From a virus: a stretch of 64,000 nt of DNA. The stretch covers positions 1-64,000 of the IMG/VR virus record IMGVR_UViG_3300022841_000015, one strand, 5' to 3'. The notes under the pieces are model-generated. The model had not been told where the DNA came from. It saw only the letters and a list, made by a program, of their open reading frames with translations, and searched no databases. The translations under genes were made by a program, and so were the position numbers. Shown here piece by piece: positions 8,390 through 15,662 of this stretch (position 1 is its first letter; the number at the start of each line of letters is the position of its first letter).

Positions 8390-8458
8390 CTACTGAAGAT
8401 CACCTCCACGGTGCTGTTTGAAATTCGGTTGATGTTTATTGTTAAAGTAAGTTTTCAT
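8390..8458 (-). CDS. Possible 22-residue microprotein
   Basis: The ATG at 8458 opens MKTYFNNKHQPNFKQHRGGD and stops at 8390-8392. The peptide is basic and polar. The ribosome site is weak, so this is a tentative call. The rest of 8354-8507 shows nothing else recognisable. Confidence 0.25.
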   Translation of the reverse strand: MKTYFNNKHQPNFKQHRGGDLQ

Positions 8459-8507
8459 TTTTGTACTCTATCAAGTATTTATTGTTTAGTACAGTACTTA
8501 TAGCAGT

Positions 8508-8750
8508 TTATTTTATCCACACGTAATTTGTTATTTGAGTACTATATTTAAAATCTTTATGTAGTACTCCTTCAGTAACTTCTATTTTACCAAATTTTAC
8601 TACTACTGCAGGAATCCCTTCAGCCCTTAGTTTGTCTGCTAACCAATGAAGATAAGGTCCATTTTCTATTACGCTGTGTGCATAGTTTCTGCTTGGAGCA
8701 GGACCATTGTACTCACATTCATTTATTTCTACTTTTACACTTTTAGCCAT
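8508..8750 (-). CDS. Small protein of unknown function
   Basis: An 80-residue minus-strand gene. It has alternating short hydrophobic strands (SVKVEINEC, AVVVKFGKIEV) around a helix (GPYLHWLADKLRAEG), suggesting a compact alpha/beta fold. No family recognised. It follows the next gene by three bases and probably shares its transcript, which ends at the 8317-8353 terminator. Confidence 0.6.
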   Translation of the reverse strand: MAKSVKVEINECEYNGPAPSRNYAHSVIENGPYLHWLADKLRAEGIPAVVVKFGKIEVTEGVLHKDFKYSTQITNYVWIK

Positions 8751-8753
8751 TAT

Positions 8754-9014
8754 TTACACAGCTTTAATTATTACTAAATTTGATTCAGCTGCTGTAGTGC
8801 CTTTTGGTACGTACAATCTGCATTTTACGTTATTATAGTCTACTGTATAAAAATCAGTTAACACGTAAGTTTTCTTTTCTTTTTGTACATCACCATGAAC
8901 TACGTACTTTTCTATTTCTTGGTGTAATTCTTTAGCATAACCTAATGGGCCACACCAATTACCATAACCACTAGGTTCGTGTACGTAAGTGTAGATATCA
9001 TAACCTTCTATCAT
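8754..9014 (-). CDS. Small protein of unknown function
   Basis: An 86-residue protein, ATG at 9014 in a TAATG overlap with the stop of the RepL-like gene, hence likely translationally coupled to it. The N-terminus IEGYDIYTYVHEPSGYGNWC is rich in Tyr and Gly; the C-terminal half is predicted beta. No family recognised. Location suggests a partner or accessory of the RepL-like regulator. Confidence 0.6.
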   Translation of the reverse strand: MIEGYDIYTYVHEPSGYGNWCGPLGYAKELHQEIEKYVVHGDVQKEKKTYVLTDFYTVDYNNVKCRLYVPKGTTAAESNLVIIKAV

Positions 9015-9415
9015 TAACAATCACCCCAACGTTTAAATAAGATAGCACCTTTGTTTTGATTACCATGTCGAAGTAAACTAGGGGATAGCATGTACACACC
9101 GTTATGCACTTTTTTAAGTAAATTTTTCTTGTACAGTTTTTGGAACAAAGTAGAAACAGTAGGTACTGTTGTATCACATTCTTTAGCAATAAAAGCAAAT
9201 GTTCCTATGATACGGTTATTACTATCTTTGTTTTTAATAAGCCACGCCAAAACAGTATTAGTAGCGGTACCAGCTACACCAATGTATTCAGCTAATAACT
9301 TAGCATAAGACCTTTCCCAATAAGCTTTAGGAATCTTTTCAATAAACATATCAACAGGCATTATTTCACCTGTACGATCATTTACCATTGTGTACGTGTC
9401 TTCATCTATATTCAT
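9014..9415 (-). CDS. RepL-like winged-helix DNA-binding protein
   Basis: A 133-residue protein. From about residue 46 it reads GVAGTATNTVLAWLIKNKDS, then IGTFAFIAKECDTTVPTVST and LFQKLYKKNLLKKVHNGVYM, ending in LSPSLL. This is the winged helix-turn-helix of RepL-type plasmid initiators and related regulators: helix, TxxxIA, turn, TVS recognition helix, wing. It sits near the divergence point of the two arms, and its own promoter region carries a 13-base inverted repeat, so an autoregulating repressor or activator is the simplest reading. A role in replication initiation is also possible. Confidence 0.65.
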   Translation of the reverse strand: MNIDEDTYTMVNDRTGEIMPVDMFIEKIPKAYWERSYAKLLAEYIGVAGTATNTVLAWLIKNKDSNNRIIGTFAFIAKECDTTVPTVSTLFQKLYKKNLLKKVHNGVYMLSPSLLRHGNQNKGAILFKRWGDC

Positions 9416-9442
9416 ACTTAAATATTCTTTAGTACTTATTAA

Positions 9443-9507
9443 AATCGTATTTTAGCAGTTATATAAGTTGTTGTCTACATTATTATAGTGTTTACTAAAA
9501 TACGATT
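9443..9507 (-). promoter_or_regulatory. Operator-like inverted repeat around a -10 element
   Basis: A perfect 13-base inverted repeat has arms AATCGTATTTTAG (9443-9455) and CTAAAATACGATT (9495-9507). Between the arms, a minus-strand TATAAT lies at 9482-9487, preceded at 17 bases by TAGAAT. One arm covers the -35/-10 spacer and the other lies downstream of the start, an arrangement that could allow looping. It is upstream of the RepL-like gene. Confidence 0.6.
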
Positions 9508-9523
9508 CTACTAATGGGTGTAT

Positions 9524-10198
9524 TTAATCTACGTACTCTTGTATTTTGTACGGAAGTTTAAAAAATAATATCCATTCATTTCTATGAGCTACTGCATCTT
9601 TTAACTTTACAAATCTGTCAGACGCTACTAACTTTCCTTCATGTTTTAGTACAGAAGACCATTTTCCTGTTTTTTTAACTAGTGTTATGCCTACGTACCC
9701 ACTAGAACTATTTTTATACACTCTTTTGTTAACTGCTTGTTCTTGTCTTGTAGCCCACGTACAGTTGCCGGGGTTATAACCACCATTGTTGTCAATACGC
9801 TCTATAGTCAGTTTTTCTTTGTACCCACTGTTTTTAGCCCACTCTATAAATGTCTCCATTGAGTTTGCCCATTCAGAACACATATCTATTCCTCTATTAC
9901 CATAGTCAATATAGCTTTTATTTTTTGGGTTAGTACATCTGTGAACCATCGCGTACCAGACTGCTGATATTTTGCTTGTTGAAAGTCCGTGAGTAGTTCT
10001 TACTTTTGATACAGCTTCTTTAGCAAAGCAACCACAAGATGTAGATAGACCTGATTTTAAATTACTACCTCTTATAGTTTTTTCATTACCACACTGACAT
10101 TCACATAACCAGTAATGAGTGTTCTTTACATCTTCTGCTCTACTAACAACAGTTAGTCTTGAGTATACGTTTCCTACAATGTCTTTAGTGTTTACCAT
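9524..10198 (-). CDS. HNH homing endonuclease with AP2 DNA-binding domain
   Basis: A 224-residue protein; ATG 10198 was chosen because AGGAG precedes it. The N-terminal segment has paired cysteines (CECQCG ... CGC). The HNH part is near residues 85-165, with YGNRGIDMCSEWANSMETFI, then TIERIDNNGGYNPGNCTWAT. A C-terminal AP2-like domain follows (SGYVGITLVKKTGKWSSVL). Such proteins are free-standing phage homing endonucleases. It is related to the genes at 33093 and 37574. Confidence 0.85.
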   Translation of the reverse strand: MVNTKDIVGNVYSRLTVVSRAEDVKNTHYWLCECQCGNEKTIRGSNLKSGLSTSCGCFAKEAVSKVRTTHGLSTSKISAVWYAMVHRCTNPKNKSYIDYGNRGIDMCSEWANSMETFIEWAKNSGYKEKLTIERIDNNGGYNPGNCTWATRQEQAVNKRVYKNSSSGYVGITLVKKTGKWSSVLKHEGKLVASDRFVKLKDAVAHRNEWILFFKLPYKIQEYVD

Positions 10199-10437
10199 TA
10201 CGAATCTCCTGTTAAAGCAGTAGCATAACATACTAAACAATGTTTATCACTACATTTACTAAAGTCTAATGCCACATACCCCTTAACTTATACAAATATT
10301 CTTTAGTAGACACTATTAAATATTATAGTGCCGTAGGGCTAAGAGCTAGGTGTGTCAAGGGGTACCTACCTTCTGCTTATATACTCTATGGTCCTTCGTT
10401 CCGCTTTGCTACTAACAGCTAGTTTTCCTCAACTACT
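10199..10437. promoter_or_regulatory. Divergent intergenic region
   Basis: No convincing gene. A near-palindrome CACTAT...ATAGTG at about 10311-10330 includes a minus-strand TATAAT (10322-10327). Downstream of it, AAATATTCTTTAGTA (about 10295-10309) repeats exactly a 15-base segment at about 9420-9434 upstream of the RepL-like gene. A TTGACA on the minus strand (10353-10358) is 25 bases from the TATAAT, too far for a standard pair. Confidence 0.4.
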
Positions 10438-10509
10438 TTATCGTAAACAAAGTGCCTTATCATACCCGTTAACAACCACTACATTACTAAACGTAAATTT
10501 AGAAGACAT
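10438..10509 (-). CDS. Possible 23-residue microprotein, perhaps a truncated gene
   Basis: ATG at 10509 with TAGGAG upstream opens MSSKFTFSNVVVVNGYDKAL and stops at TAA 10438. Reading on in frame past TAA and one TGA gives a basic stretch (GKLAVSSKAERRTIEYISRR) up to TAG at 10366. This may be a small early leftward gene broken by stops, or chance. Confidence 0.35.
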   Translation of the reverse strand: MSSKFTFSNVVVVNGYDKALCLR

Positions 10510-10640
10510 TCCAAACTCCTACACAAATAAAATTATATTATATATTAAAATAATTTTTTATTAAATATTAAAATAAAATTTATAAAAAATTTAAATAGGG
10601 TCGGAACAAATACTAAATTTTTAATATAACTTCTAAAGCA
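10510..10640. promoter_or_regulatory. Extremely AT-rich tract upstream of the early genes
   Basis: About 80 bases (10515-10597) are almost entirely A and T, with repeats of TTAAATATTAAAATAA. It could be an easily melted replication origin or an upstream promoter element. No gene is seen. Confidence 0.4.
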
Positions 10641-10663
10641 GTATATAGCATTCCGCTATATGT
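10641..10663 (+). promoter_or_regulatory. Hairpin promoter candidate 1 for the virion RNA polymerase
   Basis: ATATAGC (10643-10649), loop ATTCC, GCTATAT (10655-10661) make a perfect 7-pair hairpin with two more wobble pairs. On the template strand the loop reads GGAAT closed by C-G. N4 virion polymerase uses short hairpin promoters with a purine-rich template loop, and as I recall the P2 hairpin has loop GGA in the same AGC..GCT context. It lies 60 bases upstream of the first early gene. Confidence 0.5.
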
Positions 10664-10669
10664 ACCGCT

Positions 10670-10700
10670 GGGTACCCCCCGCATTCCGTGGATGGGACCC
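10670..10700 (+). promoter_or_regulatory. Hairpin promoter candidate 2 for the virion RNA polymerase
   Basis: A long imperfect hairpin has GGGT/ACCC, CCC/GGG and CCGC/GTGG stems stacked with small bulges, ending in the same ATTCC apex loop (10683-10687) as candidate 1. It ends 24 bases before the first early ATG. Confidence 0.45.
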
Positions 10701-10724
10701 ATTCAAACCAAAAGGTAAATAACC

Positions 10725-11108
10725 ATGAACGTAATCAAAACTGTAGTAAAAGACATCTACACAATCACAGGCACACTGCTAGGAGCAACAGGTGAGATAG
10801 TAACCACACTATCAGGTGAGGCAGCTAACGCTACTAAGTTAGTGACATCAGCTATCACTGCAACACCGGGTGTCATACGTGAGGTAATCAACGCACCTAT
10901 CACTGCGACAGCTGCTTACCAAGCAGAGGACAAGGGCATCTCATACGACGAAGCAGAGGCAGCACTAATAGCTATGCTACCAAGCACTGCTAGCCAAGCA
11001 GTGAAGGACTCTATGATAGCAGCAGGTAGGCTATCAGCGTCTCTCATGAAGGAAGAGGAAGCTGCGGAAGCTAAGGTAGCTACTTCAGTCACTACAACTG
11101 TAGGTTAG
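10725..11108 (+). CDS. First early gene, unknown function
   Basis: A 127-residue protein. The first 20 residues (MNVIKTVVKDIYTITGTLLG) are amphipathic or hydrophobic, the body is alanine- and threonine-rich and probably helical, and the C-terminus is acidic (MKEEEAAEAKVATS). Base composition is visibly more GC-rich than neighbouring genes, with many CAC, ATC and CTA codons. First position behind the hairpin promoters suggests a host-takeover or membrane-associated early protein. No family recognised with confidence. Confidence 0.65.
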   Translation: MNVIKTVVKDIYTITGTLLGATGEIVTTLSGEAANATKLVTSAITATPGVIREVINAPITATAAYQAEDKGISYDEAEAALIAMLPSTASQAVKDSMIAAGRLSASLMKEEEAAEAKVATSVTTTVG

Positions 11109-11173
11109 TACACACTCACACTAACTACACTCACCAGCTCTAGGCAAGCTATATAATACTGCCTACTTACCAC

Positions 11174-11203
11174 CATGCATACTGTGTACATGCAGTATGT
11201 ATG
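11174..11203 (+). promoter_or_regulatory. Hairpin in early leader
   Basis: CATACTG/CAGTATG (7 pairs) is extended outward by CAT/ATG across one mismatch; the loop contains the palindrome TGTACA. It lies in the 146-base gap between the first early gene and the 28-residue gene. It could be a processing site or a further promoter element. Confidence 0.4.
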
Positions 11204-11254
11204 CTAGTAAGTGTTACGTACTACTCAGTACGGCTTACAAACAGGAGAAATGTG

Positions 11255-11341
11255 ATGAAAGAATCCACCAAGCAAACTATCGTTGAAACTGTGCTGTATG
11301 TAGCATTAATGGTAGCAATACCATGTATGTTTATTCTTTAG
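11255..11341 (+). CDS. 28-residue membrane microprotein
   Basis: ATG 11255 follows an AGGAG site at 11243. The peptide starts MKESTKQTIVETV and continues as a single hydrophobic helix (LYVALMVAIPCMFIL), so it is probably a one-pass membrane peptide. Short membrane peptides are common among early phage genes. Function unknown. Confidence 0.55.
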   Translation: MKESTKQTIVETVLYVALMVAIPCMFIL

Positions 11342-11361
11342 GACACTTTAGGAGTATTATT

Positions 11362-11640
11362 ATGTCAGTAAAATCTAAGTACACTCATGGGTGCGGTGTG
11401 TGTAGTCTTATAAGTAACTGTGGGTGTGCAGCAGTATTACAAGTACCTGATTTAACAGGTTATAAATACTCTCATGAGTATGATTCTTGTGACTATCATC
11501 AGATTGTTAAACATGATATTTATGACAATCGTGATCTTGGTGTGGATAGTTTTGTTGAAACTATTTTAGTGACTTATAAAGCTTCTTTAGTGCTATCTGA
11601 AGATAGATTAAATGCTTATTTAGCTGATGATAGTAGATAG
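11362..11640 (+). CDS. Cysteine-rich small protein, unknown function
   Basis: A 92-residue protein. ATG 11362 is preferred because GGAG lies 9 bases upstream. The N-terminus has clustered cysteines (HGCGVCSLISNCGCA) and a further Cys/His (YDSCDYHQIVKHD), suggesting a bound metal. The C-terminal half is helical. No family recognised. Confidence 0.6.
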   Translation: MSVKSKYTHGCGVCSLISNCGCAAVLQVPDLTGYKYSHEYDSCDYHQIVKHDIYDNRDLGVDSFVETILVTYKASLVLSEDRLNAYLADDSR

Positions 11641-11709
11641 GTTTTAAGTTAGTTTATTTAGATAGGTGTTGCTACCACATTGAGTAGCAGTCTATTAATG
11701 GAGAATATT

Positions 11710-11997
11710 ATGAACACATTATTAATAAACAGTACACTTACTGTTTTAAGTATTGACGAAATAGTGGCGAATCATGCTCAAGCAGTATCTTTAGTATTAG
11801 TTGGTTTGTATGACATGCATGTTCAGGTAACTAAGGAAAATAACTCTTTATTCTTTAAGTACATGACAGATCAAGAGATGGATTACGCATTGAGTGATGT
11901 TGATGCTGGTACTTCAAGCCAGTTTAATTACCACAACCCTAATTGGCACTTTGTATCATCATTACGAATAGCTATCAGAGATAGTTTAGAAGGTTAA
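11710..11997 (+). CDS. Small early protein, unknown function
   Basis: A 95-residue protein. ATG 11710 is chosen because GGAGA precedes it. Sequence is mixed helix and strand (TLTVLSIDEIVANHAQ, MTDQEMDYALSDVDAG). No family recognised. Position just before the RNA polymerase suggests an early function. The gap before it holds a TGCTAC/GTAGCA hairpin (about 11669-11688). Confidence 0.55.
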   Translation: MNTLLINSTLTVLSIDEIVANHAQAVSLVLVGLYDMHVQVTKENNSLFFKYMTDQEMDYALSDVDAGTSSQFNYHNPNWHFVSSLRIAIRDSLEG

Positions 11998-12056
11998 ATA
12001 ATGACCACCTAGCTCTACGGAAAGGGTTAGGAAATGTTAAGGAGCAGTACAGTACC

Positions 12057-12076
12057 GTGTATACATTCGTATACAT
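12057..12076 (+). promoter_or_regulatory. Hairpin upstream of the early RNA polymerase gene
   Basis: A perfect inverted repeat TGTATAC - ATTC - GTATACA sits about 20 bases upstream of the polymerase start. The ATTC apex resembles the ATTCC loops at 10650 and 10683, and all lie on the same strand, so it may be a third virion-polymerase promoter. Confidence 0.4.
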
Positions 12077-12095
12077 GTCATGTTTGGAGAACATT

Positions 12096-14102
12096 ATGAA
12101 AAACTTACAACCAGCAGTGTCAGAAAAAGCAGCAATAGATCACACAAATGACAGCTTGAAAACTGCTATGTATTTGATGCTTAGCAACTCTGATTTGGTT
12201 ACAAAGACAGCATTTTACGCTAATGAAGAGTTATACGATGATTGGACAGCTATGGTACACGAATACGTGTTTGATACTTTATTACCGAACAGACTGAAGC
12301 ATGTAATAGCAGCAGTAACTAGCGTAACAAACAGTTGCGATAAGGTATTGCTGAGCACTTTTGTAGGCATGTTGAAGTATAAAAACATGGTTGGGCCATT
12401 AAAGGTTAAGCAAACTGAGGGACAGCTTAAACGTTTTAATATACTGGTGGCTGAATTAGTTACTAGTATACTAATTGACGAAGGCTTGCTTGAAGTACAA
12501 GTAGAAAAAGTTACAACAGCATTAGGTGTTAGAACACATAAGTATGTGACGTTTACTAAACATAATGTCAAAGATGTGTATAAAGGCATTATGGATAAAG
12601 CTGGTGTTGTGCTGCAGAAAGATATTGCTGGGCGTAAGCCTAATAATGCGCAGAAAACTTGTCTTGCATTGTTATCTAGTCAGGCGTATGAACTTCATAC
12701 TGCTCTTAGTCAGGCAGTACTGCACAAGTTTTATACACTTAAACCTGATTGGAACAAGACTCACGATAAGAATGGTAATGAAATTAAATGGGTTGGTGCT
12801 TATAAACGTAAGCATTACAAAGATATGGCAGCGGAAGTAATGGAACTGCAAGATTGCATTTACTATATTGCGCATAAGTTTGACAATCGTTTACGTGTCG
12901 GTCCTGAGGCAAATAGGCTTGAAGGTATTAATCTTCATGGAAAGTCTTTTGAAACTGGACAGCATTGTGCTGCAAACTATAAAGATATAAATGATCAGGC
13001 TTATAGAATGATTGAGCAGCAGTTGTATTCAGCTAGGCATAACCGTGTGACTGTTCAGCAAGCAGTAGATAATTTGTCATCTAATGACTATTTACCTGTT
13101 ACTGAGGACATTATGCTTGCAGCTACTAGCCAGAAGGAAATGGCTAACTTGCACACTGCTAAGAAAGCATTAAAGTCAATGCAACGACACGCTGAAGGCA
13201 AGCCTTGCGGTAATTTATTCGGCTGGGACTTCACGTTCTCAGGTGGCATTATGGCAGGTCTGTTGTTCAAGAGTCCTGAGTTCTTACAGTCAGGTAATCT
13301 TTATGGTGAGGATAAGGTAACTGATGCACATGCTAGGTTTGGTGAGTTATTTGGTCTTAGTGGTATTGATAGAGATACTGTTAAGGATATGCAGCAACCA
13401 GTTATGCATGGTGGTCACATTTCAGGTTTGCTGAAAGTACTAGCAGATCATGGATTTGAGATGTCAGAAGCAGAGGTAAAGAGAGGTCTTACAGGTGTAT
13501 ACGGTGAATGTGTTGGTAATGTAAATATCATTGCTGAGTGGGGTCAAGCGTTAGCATGCAGTGAGTATGCAACAATGACTTGGACTATGCCTGATAACAT
13601 GATTTCAGCACACAAAGCTTACCAAAGTGGTATTGCTGTTGAGAATTATGTTGCATCAGCTACTAGTAAGCGTGGTTATACTCATAATGTACAGCTTAGT
13701 AATTTGCCTTATGAGACTACTAATACTGGTAAACCTTTGTATGCTAAGGAGATGACTATTGGTCATACTAACTATAAAGTTACTACTCATCTGAGAGGAT
13801 TATTTGCCGATATTCTTCATAGTGTAGATGCTTATGTGTTACGTAGAGTAGTGAAAGCTGTTACTGATCAGGGCTATACTATATTGGTTAAGCATGACAA
13901 CTTTTATATTCAACCAGCAGCTTATCCTACTTTAATTAAAGCAGCTAAGAAGGTGTTTAGAGAGTTGCTTCATAGTAATTTGCTGCACAATATACTCACT
14001 GAAATTAGTGAACGGTCACATAAAGAATCTAATGTGCCAGAAATAGTTTATGGCGAAGCTCAAGATTTGATTGAAGAAAGCCATAATTTCTTACTACCAT
14101 AG
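12096..14102 (+). CDS. Single-subunit T7-family RNA polymerase (N4 RNA polymerase II equivalent)
   Basis: A 668-residue protein; ATG 12096 is chosen over an upstream in-frame start because TTGGAGA precedes it. Motif A: FGWDFTFSGG with D378. Motif B: R426-x3-K430-x7-H438-G439, matching T7 R627/K631/Y639 but with His for Tyr. H575-S-V-D578 and motif C VKHDNF (H600-D601) match T7 H784/D787 and H811/D812. An RxR element (DNRLRVG, about 263-269) corresponds to the RGRVY region. N4 RNA polymerase II is a heterodimer of about 269 and 404 residues; here one chain of nearly the summed length does the job. It would transcribe middle genes. Confidence 0.85.
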   Translation: MKNLQPAVSEKAAIDHTNDSLKTAMYLMLSNSDLVTKTAFYANEELYDDWTAMVHEYVFDTLLPNRLKHVIAAVTSVTNSCDKVLLSTFVGMLKYKNMVGPLKVKQTEGQLKRFNILVAELVTSILIDEGLLEVQVEKVTTALGVRTHKYVTFTKHNVKDVYKGIMDKAGVVLQKDIAGRKPNNAQKTCLALLSSQAYELHTALSQAVLHKFYTLKPDWNKTHDKNGNEIKWVGAYKRKHYKDMAAEVMELQDCIYYIAHKFDNRLRVGPEANRLEGINLHGKSFETGQHCAANYKDINDQAYRMIEQQLYSARHNRVTVQQAVDNLSSNDYLPVTEDIMLAATSQKEMANLHTAKKALKSMQRHAEGKPCGNLFGWDFTFSGGIMAGLLFKSPEFLQSGNLYGEDKVTDAHARFGELFGLSGIDRDTVKDMQQPVMHGGHISGLLKVLADHGFEMSEAEVKRGLTGVYGECVGNVNIIAEWGQALACSEYATMTWTMPDNMISAHKAYQSGIAVENYVASATSKRGYTHNVQLSNLPYETTNTGKPLYAKEMTIGHTNYKVTTHLRGLFADILHSVDAYVLRRVVKAVTDQGYTILVKHDNFYIQPAAYPTLIKAAKKVFRELLHSNLLHNILTEISERSHKESNVPEIVYGEAQDLIEESHNFLLP

Positions 14103-14826
14103 TAGGTAGTTAATGCACAAGGATGTGCCAATATACTATTAAGGATTTTTATGTAGTGTACAACAAGGTATTACATTAACCGCACCAGTTGTGGGTTTAC
14201 TTTAGTGTATACGAATATGTATTGATCTTTATTTATTATTTCCCTTATTACACCCCTAGATTCGACAGTTTTTTTCCTGCTCGCATTCGCTCCCTATAGT
14301 GAAAAAAGACGGTATGTTCTTTTTTACAGCAGCTAATGACGTACTGGCAATACGCAATCTGTAAATATATAGCTGTTTTAATATGTATAGCAATCTCGCA
14401 TTAATTTAAATAGGAGATGTGTAATGGATATACTGTGCCGTTAGAAGCGGCTTAAATAGACTTGTAATAAACCAACTCAAGTCTTTTACCAGAACTACCA
14501 ATAAGATACTAAGTATCTATGTACGATCTCACAGATGTAGCCATAGGCACACAGCTGAGTGAAACAAACTAGTAGAGTAAACTGCTTGACTAAATCTAAC
14601 CAAATTTAACACCGTAAGTGTGTAACGGCTATTGTGCTAGCTGTAAAGTTTAGCTATTCGCTCTGAAGTAGTCTGAGGCAAATTTACACATTTGTACAAC
14701 GACACGGTTGCCTTGAACAAGCAACACTGGAGACGTAACCAGTATAAATTATGTTAGTAAATTTTTAGTTAAGGTAACGTATTACACCTATTTTAAAGTA
14801 ATACAAAATTTAAGAGGATTTATATC
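14103..14826 (+). other. 724-base non-coding stretch with several hairpins
   Basis: No open frame of note. It contains hairpins GCCG/CGGC (about 14432-14446), AGACTTG/CAAGTCT (about 14459-14485) and AGATAC/GTATCT (about 14504-14518), plus GGTTGC/GCAAC and CTGG/CCAG pairs near 14709-14743. A well-placed AGGAG precedes a six-codon frame MDILCR at about 14424. A T7-like core CACTATAGGGAG lies on the minus strand at 14290-14301. It looks like a structured leader or non-coding RNA between polymerase and downstream genes. Confidence 0.45.
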
Positions 14827-15147
14827 ATGTCTATCATGAAAGATACGCCTGAAATGCGGTCAGCTGCATATAAAGAGGCGTTACAACGTAAGCAGCAAAT
14901 GAAGTTGCACAATATAACTGCAGACATGACTCAAGAACAGTCTGACGCAAAAATCATTCAACTTTCGGAAGCAAAGGCAGAATTAACAGGCAAGCCTGTG
15001 TCATCTGTTGCCGCAGGGCAGGAATGGTACGTTAACGAGTTAATTGAGTTTGCTGGAATGTCTCCTACAGAACGTTATCAATGGGGTAGAGACCAGTCAT
15101 TTCCTGATACTGCTTCTGATGCAGAACTGCTATCCGCACTAGCTTAA
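14827..15147 (+). CDS. Small protein of unknown function
   Basis: A 106-residue protein with AGAGG upstream of ATG 14827. It is polar, lysine/glutamine-rich and mostly helical at the N-terminus (YKEALQRKQQMKLHN), with an acidic C-terminus (SFPDTASDAELLSALA). No family recognised. The gap after it holds TGCCAGT/ACTGGCA (about 15163-15187), a 7-pair hairpin without a T run. Confidence 0.6.
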   Translation: MSIMKDTPEMRSAAYKEALQRKQQMKLHNITADMTQEQSDAKIIQLSEAKAELTGKPVSSVAAGQEWYVNELIEFAGMSPTERYQWGRDQSFPDTASDAELLSALA

Positions 15148-15248
15148 CTGTTAGTGCTCACGTGCCAGTACGTGTACCCAACTGGCAATTAACCAGCGTA
15201 ATTTATAGGCTTATTCTTAAACTTCTTAATATAAAAGGTTAATTAACT

Positions 15249-15623
15249 ATGACTAATTTACTAAAAAATCAAGTTGAAGCTGTAAAACTTTGGTGTCAAG
15301 CACTTGAGTCTGAAGAATACTTACAAGGAGTGAATACTTTACAAGAAAATGATAATAGTTTTTGTTGTTTAGGTGTTGCTTGTTTAGTAGCTGAAAAAAA
15401 TGGTGTACATGTAATTCGTGATGAGTTTGGAATTATAAAAGGCAATAATCTTGCTACACAAGCAGCAGTTATGGACTGGTTAGGATTACGTGATCCATCT
15501 GGTGCGTATAGCTATACTGATATAAATATACCTAGTTTAACTTCGCTTAATGATAGGGAAGTATCGTTTAAAAAGATTTCTAAAATTATACAAAGTAACC
15601 CAGAAGGTCTATTTATTTCTTAA
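15249..15623 (+). CDS. Conserved phage protein with CCLGVAC motif (copy 1)
   Basis: A 124-residue protein. It shares the pattern W..AL.S..Y.QG...L......FCCLGVAC.VAEKNGV with the gene at 18723, plus a C-terminal SLNDREVSFKKISKII element. This family is widespread in phages and plasmids with no assigned activity; the invariant Cys-Cys suggests a metal or redox role. The pair suggests duplication or separate acquisition. Confidence 0.7.
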   Translation: MTNLLKNQVEAVKLWCQALESEEYLQGVNTLQENDNSFCCLGVACLVAEKNGVHVIRDEFGIIKGNNLATQAAVMDWLGLRDPSGAYSYTDINIPSLTSLNDREVSFKKISKIIQSNPEGLFIS

Positions 15624-15662
15624 AAAGATAATTTAGGCTAATTACAAATTTTAGGTGTAGCT

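Noticed and set aside
10353-10358. TTGACA as a -35 box for the TATAAT at 10322
   Set aside because: The spacer is 25 bases, well beyond the usual 16-18.
10352-10564. A 70-residue plus-strand open frame
   Set aside because: It starts at GTG without a ribosome site and runs into the AT tract; the opposite strand has a better-supported small frame.
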